Shown: one piece after another, positions 10,066-22,500 of the stretch
Layout of the letters: each line of letters begins with the position of its first letter
Position numbering within the stretch: the first letter of the stretch is position 1
Assembly: GCA_002794775.1 (NCBI GenBank)
Contig: NBAY01000008.1
Span: forward strand, 372,001 to 436,000
Source: Porodaedalea pini
Lineage: Eukaryota > Basidiomycota > Agaricomycetes > Hymenochaetales > Hymenochaetaceae
Direction of reading: 5' to 3'
DNA: 64,000 bases
The notes under the pieces: generated by a model
Told to the model about the DNA's origin: nothing
What the model saw: only the letters and a program-made list of their open reading frames with translations
The model's database searches: none
Translations under genes and position numbers: made by a program

Positions 10066-12533
10066 TTGGGGCGCAAGGAGCAAGGCTCGTACCAGTGGGA
10101 CGGAGAGCTTGGCTCATGGAGCAATGAACCTGGCTCGTGGGGCGATGAGCCTGGCTCGTGGGGCGATGAGCGTCGTTCAAGGAGTGAAGGACAACAACAG
10201 AATTCCTTACCTTTGAAAAAGACGCATGATCTCGGTACGTTTGCGAGCTGCTGATTCTGAAATGCATTCTAAAGTATTCACACGCAGATGAGAGTGTATA
10301 CCCAGTACGAGCCCTAGATGCCCGAGTTTTGGCAGATATGCAGTATAACAAGAATGTCATCTCGAGTCCGAACGCAAACTGGGTACCGCAATACCCGATA
10401 GTGAATGAGAAACTTGGTGTTCTCAAACATGTCGATGGCTTTTGGGGAGGTCACAAATACAGCCAATGGCCCCAATTTTTCTCAAAAACTTCCATCCATC
10501 ACGCTTGCATCCCGTTCAATGTGAATAACACCATGGGTAGCTTTGTGCGCCTTTGTTCTCTCGTCGTAGACATTCCTTTGTACGATCCCAAAGAGTCTGA
10601 GGACTTTATGGAGGTCCTCCTGCTTGATGAGGATGGTAACAAGGAGCACTGGCACGACAACGAACCGCAGATGCAAGTCGGCCAGTTGCGTCGAGAACTT
10701 ATCGACAATTTGGAAACCGCACTGCTCTTGATAGCGGCGAAAACGCGAACTAGTGGCTCGATACGCAGGAAAGAAGGGTCCGACGACGGAATGGACAAGA
10801 CATACAGGCGGTGCTTGCAAGCGGGCCAGTTTGGAGTCGAGCGCCTTCGCCTCCTGAAAAGCAGCTGGCGGCAGACATTGTTCACTGTACGCGACATCCA
10901 GCGCTCCATTCTCAAACTGCATGGGCTGCATATGTACCTCGATGTCATGCTGCCGTGCATCAAGTCGAAGCAATCCTATGAAACAGAGATCCTGCCTGTT
11001 CGCGGCGCATTCACTACTGAGCCCTCTGTCGTCAACCACCTCTATCGGATCAGTATACCTGTGTGGTTCATTTGTCGGCATGAACAGTTAGATGGAAAAA
11101 ATTTTGCCGTCCGGGATTGTGTTCCATGGTCGAAGTACGTTGAAAGCAGCTTATTCCAATTTAAAGGAAGGCCTCTTCACAACGGCTTTAGCTTTCAACT
11201 GGATGCGCATTTGCGAGGTCTGTTGAGGAGTCAGTTCATGGTGGAAGACGACATCAGCGAGCTCCTCGAGCAAATGTACGGCTTTCAGAATCATCAACCC
11301 GGAGCTCCCGCTTTCAGTCATCCTTCGTCATCGTCGTCTGCTATGAAACACACTCAGGCTCCTCCTTCAATACCTTTGTCTTCAGTCCCTTCCACTGACG
11401 CAGCGTCCCGGGTGATCGTACCTTCAAAGAAGAAGAAGAGCTTCAAGAAGAGGGCCAAGAAAGAAAAGGTGGAGAACAAGGGGAAGCAGAAGGCGCAAAG
11501 CGAGCCTTACATTAACTACGCTCGTATCCTCCACATACCAAATGGAGTTGATGGTCGACCGGACCTGCCTTCGTACCACAAGGTCGTGTTGGGCAGTCTG
11601 ACGAAACTCGGCACCATAGGCCAGAACAAGACCCACGCTGCACTCTACCCACTCCCTCCACCTTTCCTGCTCATCCACCCCAGCGCAGAAAAGATGGCGG
11701 ATCTTTATCTCAACTATATCCGTATACGGCCTACATTGATTGATATGCTCCTCAAAGGCGGCATCTTCGACAAGTCAATATGGCGCAGGCTGCGAGACTG
11801 GAAGACCATCGTGCACGGCGACTACATGAAGTCCACACCGCTCCCACCGAACACCGCCGATCCATTCGTAGAGCGCATCTACAACAGGATGCCTTTGGTA
11901 CTAGATGCCAGTCCATCCAGACAGGCTGCCAGTCACATCTCTCTCTCTTCGCATGATCGTGACACGCCAGACACGAGCGACTTGCCTCCCACAAAACGGC
12001 AACGAATTTCCGACAAGGCGACCATCAAGGTCGTGTTCGGCGTCGAGCGCCACTTGGAGCCGTTCGATCGAACTAAGCAGCAGGTATGGTGTGGTAAATC
12101 CGTCTCAATGGACTGCATAGGCCGCAACAAGGTCCTTCGAATGGAAGTCCAGTGGGAACTTTCCGAGCTTTTATTCCGGTACAAGCTGTATGCGCTCGAT
12201 CAACTGATCCTGCCGTGTGAATGCATGACAACGGACGAGCATCAGCAACGGAATGCTCTATTGAGCCACATCTATCTCGGCACCACCGATGGCTCAACCA
12301 CTGTCATTCCTGACATACGGAAGCCGATAAGGGAGTACTGGGGAGAACAATTGGACGACGGCTCCGTCGAGGCCCTTTTCCTCATTCTGAAGGTGTGGCC
12401 TGGCTTCCCCATGAGCGTAGGTGCCAGTGTGAAGGACTTCTGTCCCTTGATCTCATTCTACGTTGAGACCTTCATTCGATATTTCAATCGCATTCCCTCT
12501 ATGCACTGTAACATTCCCGTCTCGCTGCTGTAG
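10000..12533 (+). CDS. Unrecognised 826-residue protein, first exon inside LTR
   Basis: I do not recognise this protein. Exon 1 (10000-10234) starts in the LTR-like segment and encodes a Gly/Ser/Trp-rich repeat tail. A 53-bp intron (10235-10287, GTACGT donor, CGCAG acceptor) leads to a long exon (10288-12533). Exon lengths total 2,481 nt, a multiple of three. Residues up to about 400 look globular (DARVLADMQ, then NWVPQYPIVNEK, then RRCLQAGQFGVERLRLLKSS). A Ser-rich linker and a strongly basic segment (SKKKKSFKKRAKKEK) that could be a nuclear localisation signal follow. A second globular part ends FIRYFNRIPSMHCNIPVSLL. No membrane segment or signal peptide is seen. It may be an internal gene of a non-autonomous retroelement or a repeat-associated Agaricomycete gene family that gained an LTR promoter. 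The long second exon alone has an ATG at 10336 and could start there. Confidence 0.6.
10069..10172 (+). repeat. GC-rich minisatellite, downstream block
   Basis: Units of ggctcgtggggcgatgagcct follow a gagcaaggctcgtaccagtgg unit that matches the upstream block at 9471-9640. The repeat lies within the first exon of the reading frame that begins at 10000 and is translated as (GSWGDEP)n. Confidence 0.8.
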
Positions 12534-13072
12534 CATCACTCATTATTGGATAGGATACATTGTAATTATATGGCATAGTTCTTCATGTATTTAATGCAAT
12601 TGTAGTTATACGACATAGTTCTTCAGGTATTTAATGCAATTATACTTTCCGTGTAATACTTGCAGAGATGCTTATAAGCATCGTATATAACCACCAAAGT
12701 CTTGCACAAGTATATGAGACGCTCACAAAACTTACGCCTTGCTTATTATGGAAGTGACAGACTTTCCAGCACATTACATTTGCATGAAACATATGTACAA
12801 CTATTTCATGCCCTTATATCCTTGTGGAAAGTCTTAAATTACCCTTACAACCTTGCACAATTATTATGCATGCTTATAAGCCTTTAGGAAGCCTTGTCAT
12901 CCCATTAAAGCTACATATAACCTAATTTAGTCTGGTCCGATCATTACTGCGTCATTATCATTCCCAAAAGCGTATATCATTTGATGCAAAATTTTGTGAT
13001 GAGATACCCATATTTCCCATTTGTATCTACTACCTACTGCAAGCAAAGGCGTGACAGCGCATAGAAGGAGCT
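12534..13072. other. AT-rich spacer with 40-bp tandem repeat
   Basis: No gene is seen. A perfect-length 40-bp unit occurs twice in tandem at 12561-12600 and 12601-12640 with few mismatches. Further right, short motifs such as cttataagc and cttgcaca recur loosely up to about 12900. Confidence 0.6.
12561..12640 (+). repeat. 40-bp tandem duplication
   Basis: Two adjacent 40-bp units share the block catagttcttca-gtatttaatgcaat. They lie directly downstream of the 826-residue gene's stop codon, within its likely 3' untranslated region. Confidence 0.8.
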
Positions 13073-15402
13073 TCAGAGCGTCGCTGTTGGTGATGTGGTG
13101 GCTTCAAGGCCCTCAAACTCTTTCTTAGCCTGCTCTCTCAGTTCACGCCGAAGTGTTTTCCCGGAGGCACTGCAAGAAAAAGCATATCAATAAAGAATCC
13201 AACATGAGACCGGCGAAAAATGAGTCATGTTGTATCGACAAAGAGTCCCGCCTCTTAGGAATAGCATCAATGACCTCAACACCTCCGCGCAGGAACCTGT
13301 GTCTTGCGACGCGACTCTCGATCCACTTCTGCACGGACGAGACAAATGCATGCTTCTTCACGGATTCCGGGAGTCCCTTGGTTGTACCACGTACGCTCTC
13401 AGGCTGCAGCATATCGCTATGGAATTGGAGTATCAGAATGCACGGAGGACTCACCGGTGGAGCTCTGTTGCTTCGACGTGCGCCAAAATACCTACGACGC
13501 CAGCGTCCGCGATGTCTGGATGTTGCAGGAGAGCAGCTTCCAGCTCTGCAGGCGGCACTATATGTCTTCCATGAGAGTTGTACAATCAAAGAGATGACTT
13601 GCCTTGCTAACCTTGGAAGCCCTGACAAAAGCAAACGATAAACATGGTTTCAATGGTACGGTACGTCTAAACCATTTTGAACCTTGAATTTGATTAGCTC
13701 CTTCTTCCTATCCACAATGTACGTATAGCCCTCTTTGCCAAAGACGGCAACGTCGCCCGTCTTGAGCAACCCATCGGAGGTGATCGATTCGCACGTCGCT
13801 TCAGGGTTGTTCAGATGCCCTTTCATGATCGTCGGCCAGCGCAACCACACCTCGCCCGGTTCACCGTCCTTCGCGTCATGCCCATCGTCTGTAACAAGGT
13901 GAGCCTCTAGGTTCGGCAACAGTAGTCCAACGGATCCGGCCTTGCGTTCGGAGTCTTGCTCCGGGAGCATGTGCGATGTCGGGCGAGGTCACCGTGAGGC
14001 CATAGCCCTGTAAAGATAGGTATTTACTATCAACGAAGCAGCTCAGCATGCATATTTCTGCTCTGAACGATCGTCGCTTCGGCTCCTCGTGACTTCAGTC
14101 GTTCGATGACAGCCTTAGCCAGATCAGCACTGAGGGGTGCAGTAGCTGATGCGAGTCCTCGAAGAGACGTGACATTATGTTGGTCGACAACTAACGGGGA
14201 AAGAACGAGCTTAACACACGGTGATCGTAGTGAACTTTAACGGGTTCTCATCTGGATGACGAGCAAGGGTAACGAGGATGGGGGGACTGCGAAGACGAAA
14301 GTAACTTTGTGTTGCTCAATGTGTTTGTAGAACACGAAGGGTTCAAAGCGCGGCATGACGACAACTCGAATACCAGCTAAACAGAAGTACTGGATCAGGA
14401 CCAAGACACCTGTGTAAATCTTGAGAAATCAGCTAACTTAAGCGTAAGCCCCCTTGCACGTACCATAAATGTGAGAGAAAGGCGGGACTCCGATTGTTGC
14501 GTCTCGACCATGACTGAAGGAACGGAGGGGTCTAATCATACTCCTACACGATGTCATGTTTTTATGCGTGGTCTAGAGCCAGTAACCTCAATAAAATCCG
14601 GTGCTTCCAGAAACTCTTCGTTTTTACCTCTACACCCTTTGGCTTTCCCGTCGCAGAAGAATAGCAAATGAGCGGCGCTGTCGTTGGACAATGGCCCATC
14701 AAACCTTTCCTCGGCCTCAAAAACACCCTTTCCAAGAAGATCCTCCATCTGTAGAAACCTGGTTGTCACTTGTCTTGCAGCCCCCATCCTGCAAAGATGG
14801 TTCGGCGTCGCGCCTCCGTCGCATCTACTTCCATCAATGCAAACATTTGCAGCGCGACTGGGACAAGCGCCGGATACGCGACTACAAGGCGTGCGGTACT
14901 ACGCACGGCGAGGATTGAAATCATCAACTAGTGAAACCAAATGACAAGGGACATTCGACCGACCTGTCATGGTATTGGTGCGATAGCTCCGAGGCTGTAT
15001 ACGCGGCATTTGCAAGCGTCGTTTTCAACCCCGCTGCAAATGACCAAGCACAACGATTGGATATGCGACGTTGTTCGGGCTGCCAGGAGAAATTGTGGAT
15101 GAAAAAGTCATTCAGGTCGAGTACTCTCAGAGGACGCACCTAAATACGAGTCTAGTGCCCCCGCGCACAAGCATTGGTCCGCCGAGCTCCGCATGCAGTG
15201 AGTGATGCAGCTCGTGTGCAAACTCGAGCGTCTTCACGCGCAGCTCACCGCGTGTGAGAGTGACCCCGGTATCTCCGTCGATGAACGCAGGCGAGTCGCT
15301 CGGGATTAAGTCGACCTTGGGGAAGAGGAACGAATAGGCCGAGCATTCGAGGATGTCTACTGGTGGCAGGATAGATCGATATATCTTTGGGGCCATCGTC
15401 AA
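13073..15402 (-). pseudogene. 4-coumarate-CoA-ligase-like acyl-CoA synthetase, multiply frameshifted
   Basis: This is an ANL-superfamily (AMP-binding) enzyme that would activate an aryl or fatty acid to its CoA thioester. Recognisable blocks in order: an N-terminal exon from MTMAPKIYRS to GGTRLVF; LKTTLANAAYTASELSHQY; RPLRSFSHGRDATIGVPPF and HIYG; VLVLIQYFCLAGIRVVVMPR; QGYGLTVTSPD; GSVGLLLPNLEA; LKTGDVAVFGKEGY and IVDRKKELIKFK; PPAELEAALLQHPDIADAG; and C-terminal SGKTLRRELREQA. Reading frame is lost near 15043 (VVLG to SFAAG), near 14780, at the P-loop near 14655 (five bases missing from SSGTTGKPKG), near 14281 (a C run one short) and near 13970. Introns between blocks are otherwise normal. 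With the adenylate-binding loop broken the gene is probably dead. Some of the single-base defects in homopolymers could be assembly errors. No PTS1 tripeptide is present. Confidence 0.75.
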
Positions 15403-15986
15403 CGGTGATCAAGACAGAAGATGCAGAAAGACTGTGAAGCAAGACGACTGTGAGCTCAGTCAAAGCAAATCATGCGAATAGTCACCCGGCCTCGCATATT
15501 CGAATTACCGAGCATGCTCTCCGTTCTGCACAAGTGCAGAGCAATTGACCAATTCCTCGTCCGTCAGAGTCAGCTCGTCGACCAATGATGCATGGACTCG
15601 CACGGGGAAATCGAACGAATGTTTTGGCAGAGCGCTGGCTACCCGCGAGTTGGAGCCAATCTTATCGTTATCTAATCAGACATACATCCTATTTATACTA
15701 CCGATCACGCTGGCTTCCTCAACTTCAAATCATTTAAAAACAAAAACAAAGGTACAAATACACACGCACAACAAAGCTGGGAGGAGGGAAAAGGGTGAAC
15801 AAGTAGGATACAGTGTTGATCAAGCTGCAGTTATCGTGACGTATCATAAAACATTCGGCAAGCAGGAACAAAAAGAAAAGGAAAAACAAGAAACGAGGGT
15901 TGCTACAGTAGAACAGCCTGTAGTCTCAGAAACTGTGCGCAGAACGATGGAGATCTACAAAGGGAAGGAATAGTGGTATAAAGAAG
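15403..15986. other. Spacer between acyl-CoA synthetase relic and VID27
   Basis: Nothing convincing is seen. It should hold the promoter of the acyl-CoA synthetase gene and the 3' untranslated region of VID27. A Lys/Glu/Gln-rich forward frame at about 15780-15970 is low-complexity and has no support as a gene. Confidence 0.4.
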
Positions 15987-18913
15987 TTAATAAGGGCTGT
16001 TCACTATGTTCGACTTGCTCGTCAGCTGTGTCGTAGGCGTGCTCAGCGAGCCGCGCGGAAGTTTCTTGAGGTTCTTCTTGTTAAGTGCCAGGACATCGTT
16101 CGATAGAGCAACGATCTGAAAAGCAAGAGCATGAGTAAAACCAGTCCTGGACGTAGAGCTGGGCACATACAATCTCTTTATCGTCTCCAAACCTGAAGTT
16201 ATCTTGAACAACCTCGTCCTCATATCTTTCAGACCGGCCCGGGTTAGCTTCTGAAAACTAGATTTGACTCGGAACATCACATGCCTCTTGATCACATAAT
16301 TATCCAGTTTGCCTTTCTTCACCTTTGCAAAGTCCCAGGCAATGACATATCTCCCAGACGAGGTAACGATTGCGTTCTCATTCTGGCCTTCGCCCTGGTT
16401 GAATCGCGCAGGCGTGAAGGACACATCATGGCCCATATGCGCTGCATGTTCTCCACGCAGTTGCAGACGCTTCGGTTGGGGCTTTGAATCCGCAGGGAAC
16501 GCGCGATCGAAGCCAAGGCTGCCCGCGTACCGCCCGGCACCGATGAGCGTGTCGATCACAAGCAAATACGTCTTGCATGTCGCAACGATCCAGCGGCCAT
16601 CTGCAGTGACGTCAATACCGAGGATCGGGTCGCCCATAGCAGGCAACGCGGTCTTCGCGATCTTGCCGACCGTGTCGAACAGGCGGATGTCGCCCTTCTC
16701 GCTCGCAACCGCAAGCTGGCCCGCTGCCGTCGTTGTCACGCCCGAAAACGCATTCTTCGATGTGTACTGCTTGCTCTCCGCCATCGCATTCCCGCCTCGC
16801 CCGCCCAGCCGCGGGTCGATACGGAAAAGTGCGTTATGCGACGTACCAACCAGTGTCTGCTCCCCGGTCATCTGCGAGAACTTGGCCTTCGGAGCGATGT
16901 GGTCGACCGTAATGTTGTCGTCTACCTTCCACTCCTCGACGATCTTGCCGTACTCGATGTCCATGGCGAAGAGCGAATGATTTTCATTCTCGCTCATGAG
17001 AACCATCTTCGCATCTCTGTCGTGCAGCATCATCTAAACCGAGATATCAGGCGGTGAATAAAAGACAGAAGATGAAGAGGCAACTTACATGCTTGGGCCT
17101 GAACGACTTCACCTTCTTGAAGCCAAGATCCCTAATCGTGGCCGCATACTCGACCTTCCCCTCGTCCGTGTGCTTAAACACACCAATCTTGTCGCCACGG
17201 ACGACAAACGTTCTGTCATTCGTGTGTCCGACAGTAAGCTGTGAGTTGCGCTCGCCAGGTTCTCCAGTGACGACTGCAGCTTCATCGCCCTCGTCCTCAG
17301 ACTCAGAGTCTTCAGATTCCTCGCTTGTTCCTATATCCGTTGCTTTAGTCGGAAGTGGCATTAGGCCACTTGAATCAAGCTCACCAACACCCAGCACATC
17401 CTCCACTAGGCTCTCATCATCTTCGTCATCTTCCACATCCTGCATCTCCACGTCGTTGTCGTAAGAGCTCATAACATATTGCTGCTCATCTGCCTGTCGC
17501 GACATGTCTCAGTACACCATCTTCACATGCGTCTGTCTTCTACTGCTTACCTTCGCTTTTGCCCAGCTAGCATGGTTGAGCGTCTCATACAAGCAGCTAC
17601 CCCAAGCCTCCTGGAACTCTTTGAAGTCTTCCAGAGTCTCAAATTTGAAACACCAGCTGCTGAGGACTCCGCTTCCGCTGGTATGGTTCCATGTGAGGCT
17701 GGCTAGCTTTGTGCTCCAGCGTGCATTCAGATCGGACGTCAGCTTGTGCGCAAACAGCTGCTGGTCCTCAAGCGTGACCGCCGTAAGGAGGTAGTCGAAC
17801 GTAGATGAAGGTGGCTTCGAAATGCTCCCATAGATGTCTGCCTGCTTCAGGAAATGACCGTCCTCTTGGTCCCAGAGATAAAGTTCAGCCTTCTTGCGGA
17901 TGACAGTAGGAAGTATAGTCCTTGGAGTAGACTCGGGCTGGGATGACTCGGGCTGGGATTCTGGTTCAGGCTCAGTGCCAACAGCGAGCTTGTTCATGGC
18001 GGTGGTCAAGGTCGAGTCGTCTCCAGAGGCTCTGCGCTTAGCTTTCGTAACCTTTGAAGTCTTTGCACGCTTCTTTCCGGGTTCCCTAGCAACAGAAAGA
18101 GAATCAGGCCCGTATCAGCATCAAGAATAAACGGGTTGACATACTTCCATATGAACTCCTGTAGATCTACGTTCGACGCCTTGTCTGAGCTCGTCTTGTA
18201 CTTGCGCTCGTACATCGCGCGATACATGCACTGCACGAAGAGCTCGACAGTAGCCATGTTTGCGCCGGTAGCGACGAACTCGTACGTCTCATCAACATCG
18301 CCGTCCAAGTCTCGCCAGATGAGCGTTGGCTCATCATCGACCTCGCCAGTGCGGAACTCAAGCTCGCTCGCGATCAGGAAGACCTTGTCGTCATCTGCGT
18401 GTCCATCATCAGTATTTGCCTCGACGTCTTGCGCCGAAGGTTCGCATATAGAGTGGTATGTGAGGAACACGCACTCTCGTCTTCCTCCTCAAGGATATCC
18501 TCTTCGCCCTCCTCAAACACGCGCGTGATGACGAGCTGAAAGTTGTGCTCGACGGATGGCGCCTTGCGCACGGTGGCCATCGCATCGTTGTAGCTGGTGC
18601 ATTGCGGTGCGTTAGCGCGCCCGGCTCAGATGAATCATTAGAAAAATGAGAGGCAAAGACACGCACATGCATTCGCGAGAACTGCGGATATTGCCCGGAC
18701 GAACCAGATATAGTTGCCCGGATGGGATCTTGACGAGCTCCGGCGTGTCTGAGCCCTCTATACACATTGTTAAGAGTACTGTTTGGGGTGAAACCACAGA
18801 AATGTATGCGCACGTAGAGAGGCGCCAAAGCCGAATACTGAACATATAGTCAGTCGACGCTAGATTTATGCTGTAAACTAGGCGCTGTACGTACTGCGGC
18901 CGACGATGTTCAT
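15987..18913 (-). CDS. VID27: VID27-family protein
   Basis: VID27 is a conserved cytoplasmic protein linked in yeast to vacuole import and degradation of fructose-1,6-bisphosphatase; its molecular role is unclear. The short first exon MNIVGR starts at 18913. It is followed by the family's N-terminal signature ELVKIPSGQLYLVRPG (about 18700-18750), a middle PH-like region (AELYLWDQEDGHFLKQ, about 17860), and an acidic linker (17280-17470). A WD40-like C-terminal domain follows with MTGEQTLVGTSHNALFRIDP, GDPILGIDVTADGRWIVATC, PKRLQLRGEH and FTPARFNQGEGQNENAIVT. The last exons read YEDEVVQDNFRFGDDKEI and then ALSNDVLALNKKNLKKL. About eight introns are needed; no frame break was found. The start is head to head with the 97-residue gene only 94 bp away. 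Confidence 0.9.
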
Positions 18914-19007
18914 GGTGGATTGAGATCAAGAGAGGAGGCTGCAATTTGGGAGCTAGCTGTCTTGTTCTAAATCACCCGTGGGCGCATCTCCGATTCATGC
19001 AGTGACG

Positions 19008-19416
19008 ATGGCTGACTCTGGTCCCTCAGGTGCGAGTCCTCATAATTACTATTATTCGAAGCATCCTACTAACTCGTCACAGGTTTCTCCTCGTCATTCG
19101 ACGCATCCCGCTCAGAGTCTTCATTACGCCAAACAGCCGCGCGTGTGCGTCATTCCGTTACAATGCTCTTCTGCTCTTCTCAACCCGAACTGAGCGAGTC
19201 ATGCAGAGCCCAGTGTCCGTCTTCGGCTCGCCAACGTCCACGATCGGCTCGACGTCAACGCCCACAACCACACGCATGCCGCTGCGTACGAACCCCGTCT
19301 CCACAACGTTCACACCGCCTTCCAAGCGCGTCATCATTCGCGCGGACCCGACACTCGTGTCGTGCTTTGACCCTGCGGACAAGGAGCTCTACGATCTCTG
19401 GGCGCCGAAGCAGTAG
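19008..19416 (+). CDS. Small 97-residue protein, unrecognised
   Basis: Three exons (19008-19029, 19083-19144, 19207-19416) total 294 nt, a multiple of three, and both introns have GTGCG donors and CAG acceptors. The protein starts MADSGPSG, then has a Ser/Thr/Pro-rich disordered middle (SPVSVFGSPTSTIGST) and a short C-terminal block RVIIRADPTLVSCFDPADKE LYDLWAPKQ that looks conserved. No membrane segment or known domain is visible. I do not recognise it; the C-terminal block suggests a small adaptor or complex subunit. It shares a short divergent promoter with VID27. Confidence 0.55.
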
Positions 19417-19596
19417 ATATCCGCATGCGCGACATGTGCTGTTTATACTGTAGATCGTGGTTTTCAGATGCTTTATTTTCATTCAATTCACGATTTAGAA
19501 AACACCAGATACGATACATCATCCGAATAAGTAAAGCAAACACACGGAGAACATAGATAAGACATATGAGCAGCTTGCAAATGTACTCTCCCAAAG

Positions 19597-22500
19597 CTAT
19601 TGTACAGGACCCCCACGGATCGTGTTCACAAGACTCTCCCAATAATTATAATCTGCACCCTCCAGGCCGTTCCCAGCACCGGAATCGCTATTTAGCAGGT
19701 AAGGCGTGTTCAGCCAGTCCGCAGCACCACCCCCAATGCCAGTGGAGAACGTGCCCCACTGCCCGCTCGATAGCGAGCTGCCGTTAGCCGCAAATGAGTC
19801 TAGCGGAAGGGGCGGAGGATTCGTGACAGCGTTGCACCAATGGTCCAACATGTTCTGTGCACTCATGTCCTCATCCGCACTCGGGCTGCCCGTTCCAACG
19901 GGCGAGTGCCTAGAACTCACTACGCCGCTCTGCGCCTGCACGCGCTGAAACGTGGGCGAATGTGGTAGTGGAGCCATCCCGTTCGCAAGTATACCGGGCG
20001 CCGCGAGCAGCGGTGCTGGCGTGCTCGCAGTCGATATCATGCCCTTGGCTGTCAGTGAGGGGAACGTCTGCCGCGACCCTGGCGATGCGGCGCTCTCACT
20101 TGCGGAGCGTGTGTGTTGGAGCACATTGCGCGACTGTTGCAAGCTGAGCAATAAGTTCGCGTTTGAATGCGCGTCCATTAAGTGCTCGGGAACAGCAGCC
20201 GTCGACATTTCCGCCGCCGCCACCGCCGCCGCGGCGCGCCGACATACGCCTCCTTTCGACTCGACTTGTAGAGCCTTGTTTTTTAGAAGCTCGACAATCT
20301 TGAGCTCGCGGCGCGTCGTGTCGTCAAGCACGTCCGGACCGAGTCCTTCATGATCTTTAAGGAACGTGTCGAGGATGACGTGCATTGCGTCCGCATCCTT
20401 GCCGTTTGGATCGAGAACAAGGTATATCCCGCTTATCATCGCCGTCTGGAACTCGCGGTACGCGTTGCCGACCATGCGCAGCACCTCCTTGGACTGTGTG
20501 CGCCGGTATGCTTGACGCACCTCAAAATCCATGAGCGCCGCCGTGAAGCTCGCGCGCCGCGAGCGCGCATAACGGTCCGAATCAAGCCGCCGGAGAATAA
20601 AGGGTCGATGCAAACTGATGCGTACAAAGAGGATCTCTGTGATCAGCAGATAACGATGCAACGGTATGTAGGAGTACTCTTCCAAGTTGTCTAGCGACCT
20701 GTCTGGGTTGAAGGAGAAATGAGGTGGGAGAGTGTCAACGAACTTCTGCAGATCATCGTCGAGAGCCAGAACGTCCGAGTAGTGGTTCTGAATTCGAACA
20801 CGCTGAAAATAGCTGCACAGATTGGTGAGCGATAGTCGGGTGCAGATCCAAAGTATTCGAACACGCACTGCACCATCTTGCCAATAAGGTAGGCTAGGCC
20901 ATGCCGTAAGATGACGAAGGTCATACGCGTAGGATGAGAAAGGGGAGGAGCGGAGGGCAGTGGAGAAAGAGTGGAGAGATCTTCGATGTTGAGCGGTGGC
21001 AAGGTGGTCGTGTATTCATCTTGAATGGCATAGGGGCGTCCAAGCACCATAGAGTAGGACCTATCCGCGTGGTAAAGATATGCCCTATAGTCTCGTTAGC
21101 AGCAAAACACGCAAGTCGAGCGGATAAACTCACCATATCCGTCTTCGGTACTCCACCTGAGCGGGCTCCAGGCGCTGTAGATAAGACACTCATTTAGTGT
21201 GCATCATTCATTTGTCTAGAAGGTGACTCGCCATTCCAGCAGGATCTCGATGAAGACCAAGAGCCTGGGCGGTGCATACCGCTGCGCCGAGTTGACTCCA
21301 GCACTCGGTTATTCGACGGTCAAAAGTTAGATAGCGAGCACTCTACAATGCGTACCACTGATTAGTAAAATACTCTTCGAGTGCGTGACCGGGGAGGACT
21401 TACAAGCAATCGAGTAAGCACCATTTCTAAGGAATCAGGTTGAATGGCAGCGGTAATGAGCAAAGCCCGCCGAGCTGCATGCGAAGTTCAGCAATCTACT
21501 TTGGCACCTATATCGGGGTGGAAAAACTTACATGACCAGTAAAAACGCGAAGATTTTAATTTTCGTTCATGAACATTGCCACCAATATGCTCTGGAGATA
21601 GACGAACAGAAATAGCAAGAACCACGAAAAGTAGAGGAAGGAATCGAATGTCGCTTGGGTTGGAGCCTACACCATCAACAAAAAGGGCTGCATAAGACGT
21701 TCTAAAATCTTGCTCAGATATCGGGTATCGAGTCCAATTCCTGTCCATTTGAGGAAGAAATTAACATACGCGCATACAAGGACAGAATATACCGTTCGAC
21801 TAAGACACTCACATGTTGTTGAAGTAATAGTCTATGAGAAGGTCGGTACATTGCTTGGTCGGTAGCTCTTGCATGAGCTCGTGCAATTTGTTTTCTGAGA
21901 GCCCACAGTCACGAATGAGACCCTGCAAAAGGTCTGCAGCCGTCGGTTCTCCGTCCTGCAGCAGCGAGATCTCTGGCTCCTCCTCATTCATGATTGGCAT
22001 TTTTCCTGATGTCCGCGGCCTGCTCGCACTCGGGCCAAAACTGACGTATTGCGCATTCATCGGTTCGCGAGGCACACCATCGTTGCTCGGTCCTACGTGT
22101 GTAAGCTTGGTGCGCAAACTCCAATTGAGTGTCGCATTTCTTATCGCGTCGGACTGTCTCACCTGCTCAAGCATGGTGACGGGAGCGACGCTCCCGGAAA
22201 CACTGTTCCCGAACCACTTTCCGCCCCCGTCAAAGGCGCCTACCCCGGCATCACCCTCTTCCCCTTGGGATCCGTCATCGTCGGGCGATAATGATTCGGA
22301 TCCTCCGATGCGTGAATGCACGGACGCTCCGACTATAGGGGAAGACGGGCTGCTAACCGTTCCGCTGCTGAACTGAGGAAGGGCAACGTCGATGATGTGC
22401 TCGAGTCGGGAGAGGCGTGCATGGATGTCTTGATCAGATTTTCCAGGGGTGTAGGCTTTACAAAGGTCAGGAACTTTACGGGCAACGCACTATATGCGTT

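Noticed and set aside
15545..15973. Forward frame of 142 codons with Lys/Glu/Gln-rich end
   Set aside because: Low-complexity, overlaps the likely 3' region of VID27 on the other strand, no recognised feature.
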